This document shows, piece by piece, positions 14,101 to 14,142 of a stretch of 14,142 nt of DNA. A program made the position numbers and the translations under genes. The notes below the pieces were generated by a model. That model saw nothing but the letters and a program-made list of their open reading frames with translations. It had not been told where the DNA came from and did no database searches. The DNA comes from CAYZZU01 sp964483105 (lineage in GTDB: Bacteria; CG2-30-53-67), in NCBI GenBank assembly GCA_964483105.1, contig CAYZZU010000049.1, positions 1 through 14,142 of the forward strand. The letters are read 5' to 3'. Each line of letters begins with the position of its first letter. Positions within the stretch are counted from its first letter, which is position 1.

Positions 14101-14142
14101 TAATGTTGTCAAGCAAAAAATTTAAGAGAGAGTTCTTCCCTG

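Overview
This window is chromosomal DNA from a Gram-negative bacterium of moderately high GC. The outer-membrane TolC/RND pump, ComM, the style of the REC-TPR regulator and the repeat debris in the spacers look most like Desulfobacterota (former Deltaproteobacteria) or a neighbouring phylum. That placement is an inference from protein style, not a measurement. I see no phage, CRISPR array, rRNA or tRNA.

Layout. (1) 1-343 is mobile-element debris: a 17-bp tandem repeat and the first ~50 codons of an IS1380-type transposase on the minus strand, with its own promoter and an inverted repeat that would hide its ribosome binding site in read-through RNA. (2) 373-1569 carries a good promoter and a lone leuB (3-isopropylmalate dehydrogenase). 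(3) 1598-7375, minus strand, is a tripartite efflux operon transcribed in the order TolC-like outer-membrane protein, lipoprotein adaptor, RND pump, from a strong promoter at 7423-7451. (4) 7376-7765 is a gene-free spacer with that promoter, a structured ~90-nt element, a 9-bp periodic repeat and GC-rich hairpins. (5) 7766-9153, minus strand, is aroE-aroK (shikimate dehydrogenase and kinase), coupled by an ATGA overlap. (6) 9349-10884 is comM/yifB. (7) 10984-12027 is an orphan response regulator with six TPR units. (8) 12028-12236 has a promoter-like block with a palindrome in its spacer and a perfect Shine-Dalgarno, but no gene behind it. (9) 12237-12707, minus strand, is a CopD-like four-helix membrane protein. 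(10) 12863-13891 is a PP-loop, cysteine-rich, tRNA-thiolation-type ATPase. (11) 13981-14100 holds more repeat debris, carrying the same core motif as the left end but inverted.

How the genes work together. The three pump genes make one envelope-spanning exporter. aroE and aroK catalyse successive steps of the shikimate pathway, and leuB is an amino-acid gene separated from the rest of its pathway. comM, the REC-TPR gene, the CopD-like gene and the PP-loop gene have no obvious functional link and look like ordinary core genome.

I found no complete new multi-gene system. The observations most worth checking are the read-through-protected expression signals of the IS remnant, the acidic cofactor loop of AroE, the cysteine set of the PP-loop enzyme, the structured element at 7512-7598 and the gene-less expression signals at 12102-12164.
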